From assembly GCF_036323735.1 (NCBI RefSeq), contig NC_086034.1, positions 44,157,439-44,221,438 of the forward strand: 64,000 nucleotides of DNA. The letters run 5' to 3'. The DNA comes from Rattus norvegicus. Its lineage: Eukaryota; Chordata; Mammalia; Rodentia; Muridae. A program made the position numbers and the translations under genes. Below the pieces are notes generated by a model that ran no database searches, was not told where the DNA came from, and saw only the letters and a list, made by a program, of their open reading frames with translations. Each line of letters begins with the position of its first letter. Positions within the stretch are counted from its first letter, which is position 1. Below are positions 37,601 through 49,611 of the stretch, one piece after another.

Positions 37601-38503
37601 TATGAGTTTTCCTCTTAGCACAGCTTTCATTGTGTCCCATAAGTTTGGGTATGTTGTACCTTCATTTTCATTAAATTCTAAAAAGTCTTTAATTTCTTTC
37701 TTTATTTCTTTCTTGACCAGGTTATCATTGAGTAGAGCATTGTTCAATTTCCACGTATATGTGGGCATTCTTCCCTTATAGTTATTGAAGACCAGTTTTA
37801 GCCCGTGGTGGTCCAATAGTACGCATGGGATTATTTCTATCTTTCTGTACCTGTTGAGGCCCGTTTCTTGACCAATTATATGGTCAATTTTGGAGAAAGT
37901 ACCATGAGGAGCTGAGAAGAAGGTATATCCTTTTGCTTTAGGATAGAATGTTCTATAAATACCCGTTAAGTCCATTTGGCTCATGACTTCTCTTAGTCTG
38001 TCGACATCACTGTTTAATTTCTGTTTCCATGATTTGTCCATTGACGGGAGTGGGGTGTTGAAATCTCCCACTATTATTGTGTGAGGTGCAATGTGTGTTT
38101 TGAGCTTTAGTAAGGTTTCTTTTACATATGTAGGTGCCCTTGTATTTCGGGCATAGATATTTAGGATTGAGAGTTCATCTTGGTGGATTTTTCCTTTGAT
38201 GAATACGAAGTGTCCTTCCTTATCTTTTTTGATGACTTTTAGTTGGGAATTGATTTTATTTGATATTAGAATGGCTACTCCGGCTTGCTTCTTCTGACCA
38301 TTTGCTTGGAAAGTTGTTTTCCAGCCTTTCACTCTGAGGTAGTGTCTGTCTTTGTCTCTGATGTGTGTTTCCTGTAGGCAGCAGAATGCAGGGTCCTCGT
38401 TGCGTATCCAGTTTGTTAATCTATGTCTTTTTATTGGGGAGTTGAGGCCATTGATATTGAGAGATATTAAGGAATAGTGATTATTGCTCCCCGTTATATT
38501 CAT
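34676..38503 (-). pseudogene. L1-D ORF2 (endonuclease/RT), frameshifted at the RT active site
   Basis: The first 704 codons (38503-36389) are open and contain the endonuclease domain, linker and most of the RT fingers/palm (FRPISLMN, DGFSAEFYQ, GFIPGMQG). A single-base deletion near 36400 breaks the FADD catalytic motif: the frame reads KISLFQMT and stops. L1-C and L1-A keep FADD at this place. In the endonuclease, the SDHH motif has become LDHH, losing a conserved serine (equivalent to human S228). Downstream pieces are 36191-35439, 35503-35243 and 35242-34676, the last ending at the normal stop after LISGY with the CWRGCG Cys-rich motif. Confidence 0.95.
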
Positions 38504-38562
38504 ATTTGGATGTGAGGTTATGTTTGTGTGCTTTCATTCTCTTTGTTTTGTTGCCAGGACGA

Positions 38563-39762
38563 TTAGTTTCTTGCTTCTTCTAGCGTATAGCTTGCCTCCT
38601 TATGTTGGGCTTTACCATTTATTATCGTTTTTAGTGCTGGATTTGTAGAAAGATATTTTGTAAATTTGGTTTTGTCAAGGAATATCTTGGTTTCTCCATT
38701 AATGTTAATTGAGAGTTTTGCTGGATACAGTAACCTGGGCTGGCATTTGTGTTCTCTTAGGGTCTGTATGACATCAGTCCAGGATCTTCTGGCCTTCATA
38801 GTTTCTGGCGAGAAGTCTGGTGTGATTCTGATAGGTCTGCCTTTATATGTTACTTGACCTTTTTCCCTTACTGCTTTTATTATTCTTTCTTTATTTTGTG
38901 CGTTTGGTGTTTTGACAATTATGTGACTGGAGATGTTTCTTTTCTTGTCCAATCTATTTGGAGTTCTGTACGCTTCTTGTATGTCTATGGGTATCTCTTT
39001 TTTTAGGTTAGGGAAGTTTTCTTCTATGATTTTGTTGAAGATATTTACTGGTCCTTTGAGCTGGGAGTCTTCACTCTCTTCTATACCTATTATCCTTAGG
39101 TTTGATCTTCTCATTGAGTCCTGGATTTCCTGTATGTTTTGGACCAGTAGCTTTTTCTGCTTTACATTATCTTTGACAGTTGAGTCAATGATTTCTATGG
39201 AATCTTCTGCTCCTGAGAGAAGCATCTCTCCAGGATGCTTCCATCTCTTGTATTCTGTTGGTGAAGCTTGTATCTACAGCTCCTTGTCTCTTCTTTTGGT
39301 TTTCTATATCCAGGGTTGTTTCCATGTGTTCTTTCTTGATTGCTTCTATTTCCATTTTTAATTCCTTCAACTGTTTGATTGTGTTTTCCTGGAATTCTTT
39401 CAGGGATTTTTGTGACTCCTCTCTATGGGCTTCTACTTGTTTTTTTATGATTTCCTGGAATTCTTTCAGGGATGTTTGTGTCTCCTCTCTATGGGCTTCT
39501 ACTTGTTTATTTATGCTTTCCTGGAATTCTTTCAGGCATTTTTGTGATTCCTCTCTGTAGGCTTCTACTTGTTCTCTAAGGGAGTTCTTCACATCTTTCT
39601 TGAAGTCCTCCAGCATCATGATCAAAATGATTTTGAAACTAGATCTTGCTTTTCTGGTGTGTTTGGATATTCCATGTTTGTTTTGATGCGAGAATTGGGC
39701 TCCGATGGTGCCATGTAGTCTTGGTTTCTGTTGCTTGGGTTCCTGTGCTTGCCCCTCGCCAT
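38563..39762 (-). pseudogene. L1-D ORF1, two frameshifts
   Basis: The start ATG is at 39762. A one-base deletion near 39627 (aaaatg where L1-C has aaatatg) shifts the frame early. A downstream open frame (39625-39185) covers the coiled coil with three 22-residue units. The RRM and C-terminal domain are in another frame (39225-38563, 220 aa) because of the same 21-for-8 base replacement found in L1-C. The early deletion is private to D, the replacement is shared. Confidence 0.94.
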
Positions 39763-41116
39763 CAGATTATCTCTAGTGTTACTTTGTTCTGCTATTTCTG
39801 ACAGTGGCTAGACTGTCCTATAAGCCTGTGTGTCAGGAGTGCTGTAGACCTGTTTTCCTCTCTTTCAGTCAGTTATGGGGACAGAGTGTTCTGTTTTCGG
39901 GCGTGTAGTTTTTCCTCTCTACAGGTCTTCAGCTGTTCCTGTGGGCCTGTGTCTTGAGTTCACCAGGCAGCTTTCTTGCAGCAGAAAATTTGGTCTTACC
40001 TGTGGTCCCGAGGCTCAAGTTCGCTTGTGGGGTGCTGCCCACGGGCTCTCTGCAGCGGCAGCAACCAGGAAGACCTGTTCTGCCCCTTCCGGGAGCTTCA
40101 GTGCACCAGGGTTCCAGATGGTCTTTGGCTTTTTCCTCTGGCGTCCGAGATGTGTGTGCAGAGAGCAGTCTCTTCTGGTCCCAGGCTTGTCTGCCTCTCT
40201 GAAGGTTTAGCTCTCCCTCCCATGGGATTTGGGTGCAGAGAACTGTTTATCCGGTCTGTTTCCTTCAGGTTTTTGTGGTGTCTCAGGCAGGGGTCCTGCC
40301 GCTCCTGGGCCCTCCCCCACGGGAGCCCAGAGGCCTTATACAGTTTCCTCTTGGGCCAGGGATGTGGGCAGGGGTGAGCAGTGTTGGTGGTCTCTTCTGC
40401 TCTGCAGCTTCAGGAGTGCCCACCTGACAGGGCGGTTGGGTCTCTCTCTCTCGGGGTCTGGGAGCAGAGAGCTGCTGCGGGTCGGGATCCGCGGGTGTGG
40501 GACTTCCGGTAAACACAGAACGTGCCGGGTCCTAGAGGAATTCTGCTTCCGTGTGTCCCAAGCTCACCAGGCAGCTTTCTTGCAGCAGAAAAGTTGGTCT
40601 TACCTGTGGTCCCGAGGCTCAAGTTCGCTCGTGGGGTGCTGCCCATGGGCTCTCTGCAGCGGCAGCAACCAGGAAGACCTGTTCCGCCCCTTCCGGGAGC
40701 TTCAGTGCACCAGGGTTCCAGATGGTCTTTGGCTTTTTCCTCTGGCGTCCGAGATGTGTGTGCAGAGAGCAGTCTCTTCTGGTTTCCCAGGCTTGTCTGC
40801 CTCTCTGAAGGTTTAGCTCTCCCTCCCATGGGATTTGGGTGCAGAGAACTGTTTATCCGGTCTGTTTCCTTCAGGTTCCGGCGGTGTCTCAGGCAGGGGT
40901 CCTGCCGCTCCTGGGCCCTCCCCCACGGGAGCCTAGAGGCCTTATACAGTTTCCTCTTGGGCCAGGGATGTGGGCAGGTGTGAGCAGTGTTGGTGGTCTC
41001 TTCCGCTCTGCAGCCTCAGGAGTGCCCACCTGACCAGGCGGTTGGGTCTCTCTCTTACGGGGTTTGGGAGCAGAGAGCTGCTGCGGGCCGGGATATGAGG
41101 GTGTGGGACATCCCAA
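39763..41116 (-). promoter_or_regulatory. L1-D 5' UTR with two tandem units
   Basis: The word caccaggcagctttcttgca starts at 39961 and again at 40564, a period of 603 bp. The outer unit is cut about 50 bp short at the 5' end of the element. The unit is GC-rich and carries CpG sites, as expected of the internal promoter of rat L1, where tandem units of about 600 bp are known. Open frames inside it (for example 40229-40816) repeat with the unit and are not accepted as genes. Confidence 0.88.
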
Positions 41117-41130
41117 ATACTTAGATTTTT

Positions 41131-41736
41131 AAATGTTATTAAATTATTCTCTATGAGAACTTAATTAAGGAGATATGGTACTGCATTTGTCAGAATCCGT
41201 AAGTATTTGTTGCATGTAAAGTGAACCTTAAGGTACATGCATTTTGATGAAAATTTTCAGAAAATTGGCTCATTCTGGAATGAAATTATATATGATATGA
41301 CCAAACAATTTAACTACTTTACAAATGTGTAAAATGTATTGAAATGAGGGAACCAAGAGTAACTTTGGAAATGGGTCCTCAGTACTCAAGGGAACACTAT
41401 AACCCAAGTACAATACCATTCCCATGGGATGGGAAAAGCACTGCTGAGAATATTAGACATGAATTAAAAATTAAATGAAATAATGGAGAATGGCAAAAGA
41501 CAAATATCCAATTTTTGGATATTTGATAATCATGAGGAGCAGATTGACTGATCTGTGTAAAATGGTTCCAAGTTACCAAAATCCATATGAACTTATTTTT
41601 GGGTTAATATATATAGAGACATTTATAGGCAGACATATTATTTAGGTATGCTTCCAAAGATGAGTTATTATATATATACATATAGAAAAAGTAACTCCAG
41701 GAGCATCCACACCTGGTATCTTAGATCTAATACTTT

Positions 41737-41740
<4 letters not shown>
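41131..41740. other. Intergenic, nothing recognised
   Basis: AT-rich flank of L1-D without supported features. Confidence 0.4.
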
Positions 41741-41789
<49 letters not shown>

Positions 41790-41791
41790 TG

Positions 41792-41845
<54 letters not shown>
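41741..41845. repeat. Compound microsatellite (AC)n-(AG)n
   Basis: About 24 ac units, a short spacer, then about 24 ag units. Confidence 0.97.
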
Positions 41846-41848
<3 letters not shown>

Positions 41849-44800
41849 CAGGACTGGGACATGAAATACAGTAAATATAGAATATTTTATAGTGACATAA
41901 AATAAGACCACACTTAAACCACACACAGAACATAAGTCTCACAGTTATGCAGTTATGCCAGAAGGGCAGAAGTTCTCAACTTAGGAAATCCTAATGGCAA
42001 AATTTGATAACGACAATAGTGTATGAATCTATAAGCCAAGATAGCACATAAAATATCCCCAACTCCACATGATTGCAAGTAAATGGTAACTGGGTCAATG
42101 AATAGCAGTCAAAGATGTGTTTTCCATAATTCCAAATAATTTTGTCCTCCTGTGTCAACAAACCAGAGAACATCTTACCACTCTTCACATAGAGGCTGAA
42201 AAGAGTTGCTTTCATGTAAAGATTCTAGAATGTAGTTTGGGGAAAAGAGCAACTTTGGAGGGCAGAAGTCTCATAAATACTACCTCAGTCAGGTGTTGGG
42301 AAGCTATGTTGACAGTATGTAGGTCTGGTATGGTGTGATGGAAGGATATCTTGCTTTTCCTAGTGTATTTTATTCCAAGTCTTTACTCTTACAATCATGA
42401 GAAAAACATCAAACACATCTCAAATGAATGTCCTCTACAAGGTTCCTTAAAACTGTCAAAGAGACACAAAACAAGGAAAGGCTAACATATTGTTACAAAC
42501 ACGAGTTACTTAAGCATATGGTGTATTTAATAGCTTAATTAGCAGAAAGAAAGATAAGGAGTAAGGAAAACTGAATGAAATATGGGTTTAGTAAGTCAAA
42601 ACTTCAATGGCAAAATGTTTTATGTATGCAATGATTAATTGTTTTTGAGTTCCTGGTAATTTTCTTTTTTAAATCCCAGAGGACTAATGAAAATGAGAAA
42701 TGGGACTTTGGCAGGTTTGAGCCTTGCTGTTCATAGGTATCATTACATGCTATTTGGAATGCCCTTCCAAACAAGCTTCCATTAATTGTTGAATTTTCTT
42801 TGTCACTTTTGCAGTTTTGCAGTTCCAAGAGAGGTAGAAGAAGAAAGATTTTTGCTGGAGTACAGCAGCACCTAAATTAGAGGAACTGGTTTCATCACCC
42901 TCTCCTGGCAGTAATTTCAACAGTGAACTTTAGGGAGAAAATACCTCACTAAATCAAGATAGTAGAAAGGAAGGAAAAAAAATCAAAGTTTTTGTTCTAA
43001 TGGAGTTTAAAGTCTTAGGCTGAAGCATTGTAAAGAACCTGAGAAATGTGGTTTTGACTTTGCCGTCTTATCAGGAAATGTTAAAACTATAATTTTTCAG
43101 CATTGTTTGCCTACAAACATTATAGTTCAAGGTATGTTAGTACCTCTTATTTTAAAAGAAAATAAATAGATAGAGTGATGTGGACAGGGGAAGCCTGAGA
43201 CTCCTCAACCCTACACAACGTACTGTGAGCAACTATGGAATCCTGAGAGTGGGAGAGTTTTCTCCAGGGATGAGGACACTAAGTAGCCAACCCTGAAAGC
43301 ACATAACACAAGGAGCATTGTACAGACTGAGCATGTTATATTTATGTATTTAGGAATACATACGCACATGCATATTTACGTATGTATGCCATACCTATTA
43401 ATGAAAACAGGAACCACAAATTTGAAATACCTCAAGGCAGGCTTTGTGAGAGGATTTGGGGGAAGAAAAAGGAGAAGAAAATGATTTAATTGGTTTTTAA
43501 TTTCAAAAACTAGAAAAAACAGAAGGCCAACAAAACTTACTTCTCTGGACCTAGAACTGTTGTCTGAAACTTTCTCTTTTCCTAGTTCCCTCACATCTAT
43601 GCTTTTACCAGCTGCCTACAGATGTTTGTATGTTCTTTGTAATCAATCTATTCTTTGTTTCTCCCCAGTCTTTCCTTCAATTCCATTATTTAGTTGAAAT
43701 TGCCTCCGTATTACAGGAAGCAGAAATATTATGTTCTCAAACCTTTAATTTGTTTTATGTTACTTTAGTTTGTGAACAGTAGAAATTTGTTTTTTTTGTT
43801 TGTTTTTTTGTTTTTTTTTTTAATCACATCTTTCTTTTCTGAAGCCATGGTGCTGTCCTGGCTCCTCGGAATCTTCCCTACACACTCACAGTATCCTCAC
43901 ATTTAACTTTAGCTACTTTGGTTTTAGCTGATTGACCCCCTTCTCCATTGTTGTCTCTCTTTCTTGATATTTTTTTATCATGTTGCATGTACAAACTGTT
44001 GATATCCATATTTTTATTTCAGTGGTGTATTCTGGGAAGCTCATGAGCATATTTGACTCCTCACTTAATGTCTGTGTATTTCACAAGTTTCAGACTCAGA
44101 GTGAAATATTTCTCCCATTCCAATCTTCTCTGTTCATAGTAAAAGGCACCTTGTCTCCCTACCTGCTCTGACCTCAAGGAAGTCCCTTTCCATTAGCCCC
44201 TCTCTTCCTTCTGGTACCCCGGTCATTGCTTATGGAGTCCTGCATTTCTGTGTATATATGTATTTCCCACTCACCCTATCATTACCTTTGTTCATTTGGA
44301 TTTTGACAAGTCCTCATTCTGTTTACACTTAATTTCAGATTTTATAATTAACAATATATACTTCATATTAAAGTATGCTCAGGTTAAAAACCAATAATTT
44401 TGTTATAAAATAATTTTCAAATTTGCTTACAATTATATTTGATTATAAAATTTAATTATGACTAAGATCCTTCAAGAATTCTTGACTAGTAGAAAAAAAT
44501 CGTTTGTGTATTTATTAAAAATAAGGTACCTGTAACTAGCAGCCTGATGTATTAATTATATTTATAAATTTTATATGTAAAATTAGTTAAATGACTTTAA
44601 TATATTATTTTTCATAGGAATTCAATTCAACCTTTGCTTACTTTAATTTCATAGCACGTTTGTTACCATTCTTATATTACTACCACTGATTTTTAGATGA
44701 AGAACTATAACCACTAAGAGCTAAGAACACTCAGGATTGGTGGATGGTTGTGTGTAGTATGTATTCAGACGCTAATTTCTGTACCTCAGAGATCTGGTTG

Positions 44801-45514
44801 CAGTTTGGACTCTGCATTGTCATTATTTTTGAAGCATCTCCTATCTCTTGTTCTCCATTACCTCTGACTGGTTAACAGAGCTGATCAGCCTTTAGCTGGG
44901 CAAGAGAACTAAGGTGGTACTTTCAAATGATTGGGAGGGCAAGCCCAGGTAGAGAAGGGCTACACTGAGTGAGTCACCATGAGAGTCATCATGATGATAT
45001 GAATGGAGTAGGAGCAGCCTGGGCCAGACAAAGATGGCAGGTATCAGAGCATGAGGCTGGGAAGTAGCCAGCATCATCAGGGTAGAACAGATGAGGATCT
45101 GTCCAGCTATAGTGCTAGAAGCTATAGTGCTAGCAGTCTTCTAGTAAACATAACATGAGCTCTATGTCATTATTTGGGAACAAGGGAGGCATTGAAAAGC
45201 ATCAAAAAATATTTTTGCAATTCAAAGCCATATTTAAAGCCAGAGACTGATTCCAGACTATAGTCATGACTAATATTCCCGAGTATTCTGCACACTTTGA
45301 GAAAATTATTCCTTTGGTTTTAAATGGAATCTACAGATCATCTTACTTGCAAATACATATTTGTTAAACTAATGATTTGTTCCAAGTACATCAAGTAGAA
45401 GACAGGAAAAGTCAATGTAAAGAACCTGCTGGCTATGATATGTCATATAATAGCTTTTAGTGAGCAAAGGCAACTATCAATGGTATTAATTAATTGCACC
45501 CTATAGGGGAACTA
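41846..45514. other. Long intergenic tract, mostly single-copy-looking
   Basis: About 3.7 kb with no gene. A T-rich run (43789-43822) and a small tandem duplication of agctatagtgctag (about 45104-45135) are the only local structures I see. Confidence 0.4.
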
Positions 45515-45529
45515 AATTATCAGACTTTA

Positions 45530-45628
45530 TTTTTTTTTTTTGGTTCTTTTTTTCGGAGCTGGGGACCGAACCCAGGGCCTTGCGCTTCCTAGGCAAGCGC
45601 TCTACCACTGAGCTAAATCCCCAACCCC
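45530..45628 (-). mobile_element. ID SINE 3 (antisense)
   Basis: T-run (A-tail) followed by the reverse complement of a complete ID unit. The TSD aattatcagacttta is exact at 45515-45529 and 45629-45643. The nick reads TTTA/AAAG. Confidence 0.96.
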
Positions 45629-45643
45629 AATTATCAGACTTTA

Positions 45644-46214
45644 AAAGGTAGCTTTACTTTGGGTTTTCTGTTGTGCCAGTTCTGTGGCTTTAACCTGCAT
45701 GATCATGAGTCTAGTTACTATAATGTACTTTTTTATCAAAAACTGATGAAAACTGTTCTTGGTACACATAGTGACTATGTATAGGGGTGGGTATAATTAA
45801 TATAATTATGGTAATCATTATGTAAAGGACACCTATATTAAATGCTCACATAGACATCAACAATGTGTATACACAACATTTATGTGTTGGCTATCTATAC
45901 TTTGCAGAACTTCCATAATAAAAAAACAGTAGTTTATAAATTCTGGTACAGCACAGTCTGTGTAACAGACATGTTTAAAAGCTGATAACTTGTTAGGGTG
46001 ATTCATGCCAACTGAATCCTTCCTTCACTGTCCATAGTCTGCAGTACACTGGTTGATAACCTGCCTGGGAGCTCATTCTTTAGTCCCATTGCTACATGAG
46101 CTATTTTTAAAAAATATACAAATTCCTTGAGTTGTGAGTTACTTTAGATTTTAGCTGTGGTCACGGTAGAGTTTTATTCTAGGAGGATTGCCAAGAACAA
46201 GTTTCTCTCTCTCG
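45644..46214. other. Intergenic, nothing recognised
   Basis: No supportable feature. Confidence 0.4.
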
Positions 46215-46216
46215 GT

Positions 46217-46271
<55 letters not shown>
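46215..46271. repeat. (TG)n microsatellite
   Basis: Near-perfect tg repeats. Confidence 0.96.
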
Positions 46272-46272
<1 letters not shown>

Positions 46273-46842
46273 TACTAGCCTACATTTTAACAATCTTTGG
46301 ATTCAGGGAGGTCGTGCATGCCATTCTTCTTGCCTGCCATATTTATGATATTCTGGGATTCACCCTAAAGATAGAATGTTGTTGACAAAGATACTACTGT
46401 GGTCTAGTAGAACTGTTTTACATTGATTTTCTAAAAGGTGCAGAATGTCAGAATAGTATCACACAAGTAGGCAGTCAATAAGAATCAATTTTCAATTTGT
46501 TTATCTCTGTTTCATCTTTTGTATTCACCAAATCTCAAGAAAAGTTTGTAAAGCTTGATTAATATTGAATTCTAAATATGTAAAATCATTCACATTTTAA
46601 AACAATATGTATCTTTCAAACAACTCATAAAATTTTGGACCAGAAGAAGAAAAATGTCCTAATTCCTATAGATCTAAATATAAAATTGTGATGTGAACAA
46701 GTATTAACCACTTTTGTATCTTGCTATAGTATTTATTCCTGAACATGCACACCTATTAACTCTGTCAGACAGTCACCCTTGTTGTGTGGGTAGATAATTC
46801 ACAGCACATTATCTGTGTCTAGTGTGTGAATACAGTAGTGCC
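46272..46842. other. Intergenic, nothing recognised
   Basis: No supportable feature. Confidence 0.4.
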
Positions 46843-48373
46843 TTTTTTTTTTTACCTTTATTAACTTGAGTATTTCTTATTTACATTTCGATTGTCATTC
46901 CCTTTCCTAGTTTCCAGTCCAACATCCACCTAACCCCACCCCCTCCACCTCTATATGGGTGTTCCCCTCCCCAAACTCCCCCCATTACCGCCCACCCCCC
47001 AACAATCACGTTCACTGAGGGCTCAGTCTTGGCAGGACCAAAGGCTTCCCCTTCAACTGGTGCCCTTACTAGGATATTCATTGTTAGCTATGAGGTTGGA
47101 GCCCAGGGTCAGTCCATGAAGGGTCTTTGGGTAGTGGCTTAGTACCCGGAAGCTCTGGTCAGTTGGCATTGTTGTTCATATGGGGTCTCGAGCCCCTTCA
47201 AGCTCTTCCAGTCCTTTATCTGATTCTTTCAACGGGGGTCCCATTCTCAGTTCAGTGGTTTGCTGCTGGCATTCGCCTATATATTTGCTGTATTATGGCT
47301 ATGTCTCTCAGGAGAGATATACATCCTGTCAGCCTGCACTTCTTTGCTTCATCCATCTTAACTAATTGGGTGGCTGTATATCTATGGGCCACATGTGGTG
47401 CAGGCTCTGAATGGGTGTTCCTTTAGCCTCTGTTTTAAACTTTGCCTCCCTATTCCCTGCCAAGTGTATTCATTTTCCCCTTTTAAAGAAGGAGTGAAGC
47501 ATTCACATTTTGGTCATGCCTCATAAGTTTCATCTGTTCTGTGCATCTAGGGCAATTCAAGCATTTGAGCTTGTAGCCACTTATCAACGAGTGCATACCA
47601 TGTGTGTTTTTCTGTGATTGGGATACCTCACTCAGGATGATATTTTCCAGTTCCATCCATTTGCCTAAGAATTTCATAAAGTCATTGTTTTTGATAGCTG
47701 AGCAATATTCCATTATGTAGATATACCACATTTTCTGTATGGATTCCTCTGTTGAAGGGCATCTGGGTTCTTTCCAACTTCTGGTTATTATAAATAAGGC
47801 TGCTATAAACATAGTGGAGCATGAGTCTTTGTTAGATGTTGGGGCATCTTTTGGGTATATGCCCACGAGAGGTATAGCTGGTCCTCAGGTAGTTCAATGT
47901 CCAATTTTCTGAGGAACCTCCAGACTGATTTCCAGAATGGTTTTACCAGTCTGCAATCCCACCAACAATGGAGGAGTGTTCCTCTTTCTCCACATCCTCG
48001 CCAGCATCTGCTGTCACCTGAGTTTTTGATCTTAGCCATTCTCACTGGTGTGAGGTGAAATCTCAGGGTTGTTTTGATTTGCATTTCCCTTATGACTAAA
48101 GATGTTGAACATTTCTTTAGATGTTTTTCAGCCATACAGCATTCCTCAGCTGTGAATTCTTTGTTTAGCTCCAAACCCCAATTTTAATAGGGTTATTTTT
48201 CTCCCTGTGGTCTAACTTCTTGAGTTCTTTGTATATTTTGAACATAAGCCCTCTATCTTTTGTAGGATTGGTAAAGACCTTTTCCCAATCTGTTGGTTGC
48301 CATTTTGTCCTAACAACAGTGTCCTTTGCCTTACAGTAGCTTTGTAGTTTTATGAGATCCCATTTGTTGATTC
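46843..48373 (-). mobile_element. L1-E, 3' part (3' UTR and ORF2 C-terminus)
   Basis: L1 3' UTR with A-tail at 46843-46852, then the C-terminal part of ORF2 up to the word ttgttgattctt at 48365-48376. It carries the older 3' UTR variant ('aacaatcacgttcactg'). By rough hand comparison it differs from L1-D by about 6% in ORF2. It stops abruptly where a polyadenylated retrocopy begins. No TSD was found for the 3' end. Confidence 0.9.
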
Positions 48374-48376
48374 TTT
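47483..48376 (-). pseudogene. L1-E ORF2 C-terminal remnant
   Basis: The segment holds the Cys-rich C-terminal region (CWRGCGERG...WWDC) and the end of ORF2 in two or more frames (48422-48165, 48174-47803, 47866-47483). A one-base deletion near 47881 (ggtcctc where L1-D has ggatcctc) breaks the frame. The normal stop after LISGY has become a lysine codon, so the frame continues. The RT core is absent. Confidence 0.9.
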
Positions 48377-49611
48377 TTTTTAATTTAGAGAATACTTTAT
48401 TAGTTTTTGTAATCAAACCCACGTATATAAGACCTTACATATTTAATACAGTGTGTTACCCCTGTACAAATGGAAAAAACTTAAGTTCAACATTTTTAGA
48501 CCAATATGGCTGTTAATTTCTGTACAGTGCCAACTCAACACAGTAAACGGGGATACTTTTTTCGAAAGTTGACAGCACAGGTAAAGTTTCAAAAAATTCA
48601 AATTATATATCTGTATATATATATATATTTATATTTATATAAAAAGACCAATAATAGCAGTGTGTTATGCATCAACAGCAGCAACAGCTTTTCCAGGTTC
48701 TGCAGTCATCTGAACAAAACTGTAGAGACATCCAGCACACTCCATTAAAAAAAAAAGTTAAAAAACAAAACCCGAGAAAACAGCACAGTTCTGTTACTCT
48801 TGTGGTACCTGGCACCATTTTTTTTTTAAATTAGCTTCTCAATCATCATCTGGAAAGAAAACATTCTGAGCAACATCATTAAAAACAGCTCTGATAAAGC
48901 AAGGTCACTACTACGTATCATAAAGCAGGTACAAGCTATTTTACATCCACAGAGGTATGATACAGTACTGTCCTACATCTATAATACTAGAGGATACAAT
49001 TTAAAAGGCATTATTTGAGACTTGATTCTATTTTTCCAGCAGAGGGCCCAAAGGATGGTGTGACACAGCTTTGTAAAGAAACATACTCTAGACAGGATTT
49101 CCTTTCACTAGTGGCACAGTTCTAAGGATTCATTCTCTCCATGAATGTCAGCTAAAACCGTTATTAAAAAAATGAAATATCCCTAGAACAAAACCGTATA
49201 ACCACCAGATTCACATGAAGATGACCTAGTGGAGACAAGCTGGACCTCACCTTACCAACAAGCTATCAAATCTGTTATGTTTAAACAGTGAGACCTCCAA
49301 GGAAGGAGATGCCAAGTAGTGCTTCAAAGCTTCGGACCACAATCAAACACAGCATCCTTTTCAACAGAAGCAGAAGCTCATCTGAATATGCTCATGGATG
49401 CTGACATCAACATTTAATCAACTCCTCACTCATCCAGGAAGAGAGGGAGATCAGTTACTACTGTACTTTATTGTGTTCAACCAAATCACCATGTTACAAA
49501 AATAGCAAGCTGCCATAATAAAAAATAAGGCTCCTCTATCCAGCACCAGATAGCATCATTTTACTTTCAAGCCTAGAAATTGCACACTTGTATATAAACC
49601 AATCGAAGATG
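48374..49611 (-). pseudogene. Processed retrocopy of an mRNA 3' UTR inside L1-E
   Basis: The minus strand reads as an mRNA 3' end. An AATAAA signal (plus strand tttatt, 48396-48401) lies about 15 bases before an A-run (T-run 48374-48381) that abuts L1 sequence. The 1.24 kb contains no long reading frame, typical 3' UTR runs (a TA repeat, A/T runs) and an internal AATAAA. I could not identify the parent gene. Its 5' end joins L1 ORF2 sequence at 49611/49612. About 2.7 kb of L1, compared with L1-D, is missing across the interval. Confidence 0.8.

Larger units (their letters stand above)
33960..41116 (-). mobile_element. L1-D: full-length rat L1
   Basis: About 7.16 kb: two-unit 5' UTR, ORF1, ORF2, 3' UTR and A-tail. 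The TSD atacttagattttt is exact at 33946-33959 and 41117-41130. The nick reads TTTTT/AAA. It has the same orientation and subfamily as L1-C, 1.1 kb away. Both ORFs are broken by a few single-base changes, so the insertion is fairly young but inactive. Confidence 0.96.

Noticed and set aside
40229..40816. 195-codon open frame in GC-rich DNA
   Set aside because: It lies in the L1-D 5' UTR, repeats with the 603-bp unit, and competes with open frames in all other directions; no protein motif.
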